DNA of 40,862 bases from an uncultured Clostridia bacterium. GTDB lineage: Bacteria; Bacillota; Clostridia; Christensenellales; Borkfalkiaceae. The stretch's first letter is position 1, and each line of letters opens with the position of its first letter. Of the stretch, positions 39,947-40,862 are shown one piece after another. Under the pieces are notes generated by a model. That model was not told the DNA's origin. It made no database searches and saw only the letters and a list, made by a program, of their open reading frames with translations. Made by a program: the position numbers and the translations under genes. The stretch lies in NCBI GenBank assembly GCA_944358655.1, contig CALVRO010000013.1:1-40862 (forward strand), read 5' to 3'.

Positions 39947-40777
39947 TCACTCCGCCACGGGTATGTCGTATTTGGTCTTGTTGCACTCGTACCCCTCGAG
40001 CCTGAAGCTGTCGACGGTGAAGTCGTAGAAATTTTTGACTTCGGGGTCGACTATGAGTCTGGGCGCGGGGCAGCGGGGCTTGGTGATTATCTCCTTTACT
40101 ATGGGTATGTGCCTGTCGTATATGTGCGCGTCGGCTATGACGTGGACGAGCTCGCCCGCCTTGAGTCCCGACACCTGCGCCATCATAACGAGCAGCACGG
40201 CGTACTGCACGACGTTCCAGTTGTTGGCCGTGAGCATGTCGTTGGAGCGCTGGTTGAGTATGGCGTTGAGCGTATCGCCCGACACGTTGAAGGTCATCGA
40301 ATACGCGCAGGGATAGAGGTTCATCTCGTGCAGGTCGGCAAAATTGTATATGTTAGTCATTATGCGGCGGCTGGAGGGGTTGTTCTTGAGGTCGTATAGC
40401 ACTCTGTCCACCTGATCGAAGTCGCCCTCCCTGTAGTGGTGCTTGATGCCCAGCTGATAGCCGTAGGCCTTGCCGATAGAGCCGTTTTCGTCCGCCCACT
40501 GATCCCAGATCTTGGAATGGAGGTCGCGGATGTTGTTGGACTTCTTCTGCCATATCCACAGCAGCTCGTCTATGCAAGACTTAAAGGCCGTGCGGCGGAT
40601 GGTGAGGATGGGAAATTCCTCCCTGAGATCGTAGCGGTTGACAATGCCGAATTTTTTAACCGTGTGCGCGGGCGTGCCGTCGCTCCAGCGGGGACGGACG
40701 GGGAGATCGGTGTCCCACACGCCGTTAGTCATTATGTCGTTCATGTTGGCGACAAAGATATCGTCTGCCTTGCTCAT
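39947..40777 (-). CDS. thyA: Thymidylate synthase
   Basis: Makes dTMP from dUMP using methylene-tetrahydrofolate (276 residues from the ATG at 40777, GGAG seven bases upstream). The catalytic cysteine is in NLYPCAYSMTFNV, dUMP contacts are in QRSNDMLTANNWN, and HVIADAHIYDRH follows. The ending DPEVKNFYDFTVDSF resembles the Bacillus ThyA/phage phi3T subgroup more than E. coli ThyA; the usual PCH is PCA. It is co-transcribed with folA from a near-consensus promoter. Confidence 0.96.
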   Translation of the reverse strand: MSKADDIFVANMNDIMTNGVWDTDLPVRPRWSDGTPAHTVKKFGIVNRYDLREEFPILTIRRTAFKSCIDELLWIWQKKSNNIRDLHSKIWDQWADENGSIGKAYGYQLGIKHHYREGDFDQVDRVLYDLKNNPSSRRIMTNIYNFADLHEMNLYPCAYSMTFNVSGDTLNAILNQRSNDMLTANNWNVVQYAVLLVMMAQVSGLKAGELVHVIADAHIYDRHIPIVKEIITKPRCPAPRLIVDPEVKNFYDFTVDSFRLEGYECNKTKYDIPVAE

Positions 40778-40803
40778 CTGTGTTCTCCGTAAATTTTTAT
40801 TAT

Positions 40804-40832
40804 ATTTTAGCACAATGCCCCGCGCCCGTCAA
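40804..40832 (-). promoter_or_regulatory. Sigma-A promoter of thyA-folA
   Basis: -35 TTGACG (40827-40832), 17-bp spacer, -10 TAAAAT (40804-40809) on the minus strand, with the start predicted near 40797. The -35 lies in the loop region of the 40817-40845 palindrome. Confidence 0.75.
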
Positions 40833-40845
40833 CCGGGCGCGGGGC
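40817..40845. terminator. GC hairpin upstream of thyA
   Basis: 12-bp stem (arms 40817-40828 and 40834-40845, loop TCAAC). It may end a transcript entering from the right edge; it overlaps the thyA promoter spacer and -35. Confidence 0.55.
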
Positions 40846-40862
40846 AAATATTCAGAATACAT

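Overview
The window looks like chromosome from a spore-associated, anaerobic Bacillota of class Clostridia, probably an uncultured gut lineage. The evidence is a Clostridia-style dnaG-rpoD block, mutS2, degV, spoVAC, a ylxY/M16-peptidase pair, pyruvate formate-lyase, a Firmicutes-type 6S RNA and consensus sigma-A promoters. Protein-coding DNA is GC-rich, yet the isoleucine codon ATA and the arginine codon AGG are used freely. I see no phage, integrase, transposase, CRISPR array or tRNA gene. Most of the window is core genome, and nearly everything is on the minus strand; the plus-strand genes are leuS (partial), pyk, the 6S RNA and aspS.

Layout. 1-1.0 kb: 3' end of leuS. 1.07-1.9 kb: a GNAT acetyltransferase and acpP. 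1.9-14.4 kb (minus): a long collinear run uvrC, HAD phosphatase, U32 peptidase, mutS2, ylxY-like, M16 peptidase, family-6-like UDG, AlkD-like, tex, which is rich in DNA repair. 14.6-16.2 kb: a PlsC-like protein and degV. 16.4-16.75 kb: RNase P RNA, back to back with pyk. 18.4-18.6 kb: 6S RNA followed by a five-unit array of hairpin repeats. 19.1-20.4 kb: an archaeal-type aspartyl-tRNA synthetase. 20.45-21.6 kb: non-coding DNA full of dispersed and inverted repeats. 21.6-22.3 kb: an iron-sulfur-type flavoprotein. 22.4-28.5 kb: dgt, dnaG, rpoD, trmK, nif3-like, zinc ribbon protein. 28.6-34.2 kb: a tightly overlapping shikimate operon (degenerate metallo-beta-lactamase-fold protein, aroC, aroB, aroE, aroQ, aroK, SDR). 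34.3-38 kb: a pyruvate formate-lyase operon. 38-39.3 kb: spoVAC and a ZIP transporter. 39.4-40.8 kb: folA and thyA.

The most striking part is the PFL operon. It reads promoter, ZTP (pfl-motif) riboswitch with an overlapping terminator, pflA, a small thioredoxin-like gene, the PFL catalytic core and then a separate 76-residue gene. The core stops just before where the glycyl-radical domain should begin. The 76-residue gene is exactly that missing domain and has its own Shine-Dalgarno sequence. This predicts a two-polypeptide PFL whose radical-bearing subunit is exchangeable, under control of a one-carbon/folate alarm signal. The neighbouring folA-thyA genes belong to the same folate metabolism. 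Other points of interest are the hairpin-repeat array after 6S RNA, an isolated spoVAC with a sigma-G-like promoter, apparent pseudoenzymes (a deacetylase and an MBL-fold protein), and a perfect palindrome at the uvrC start.
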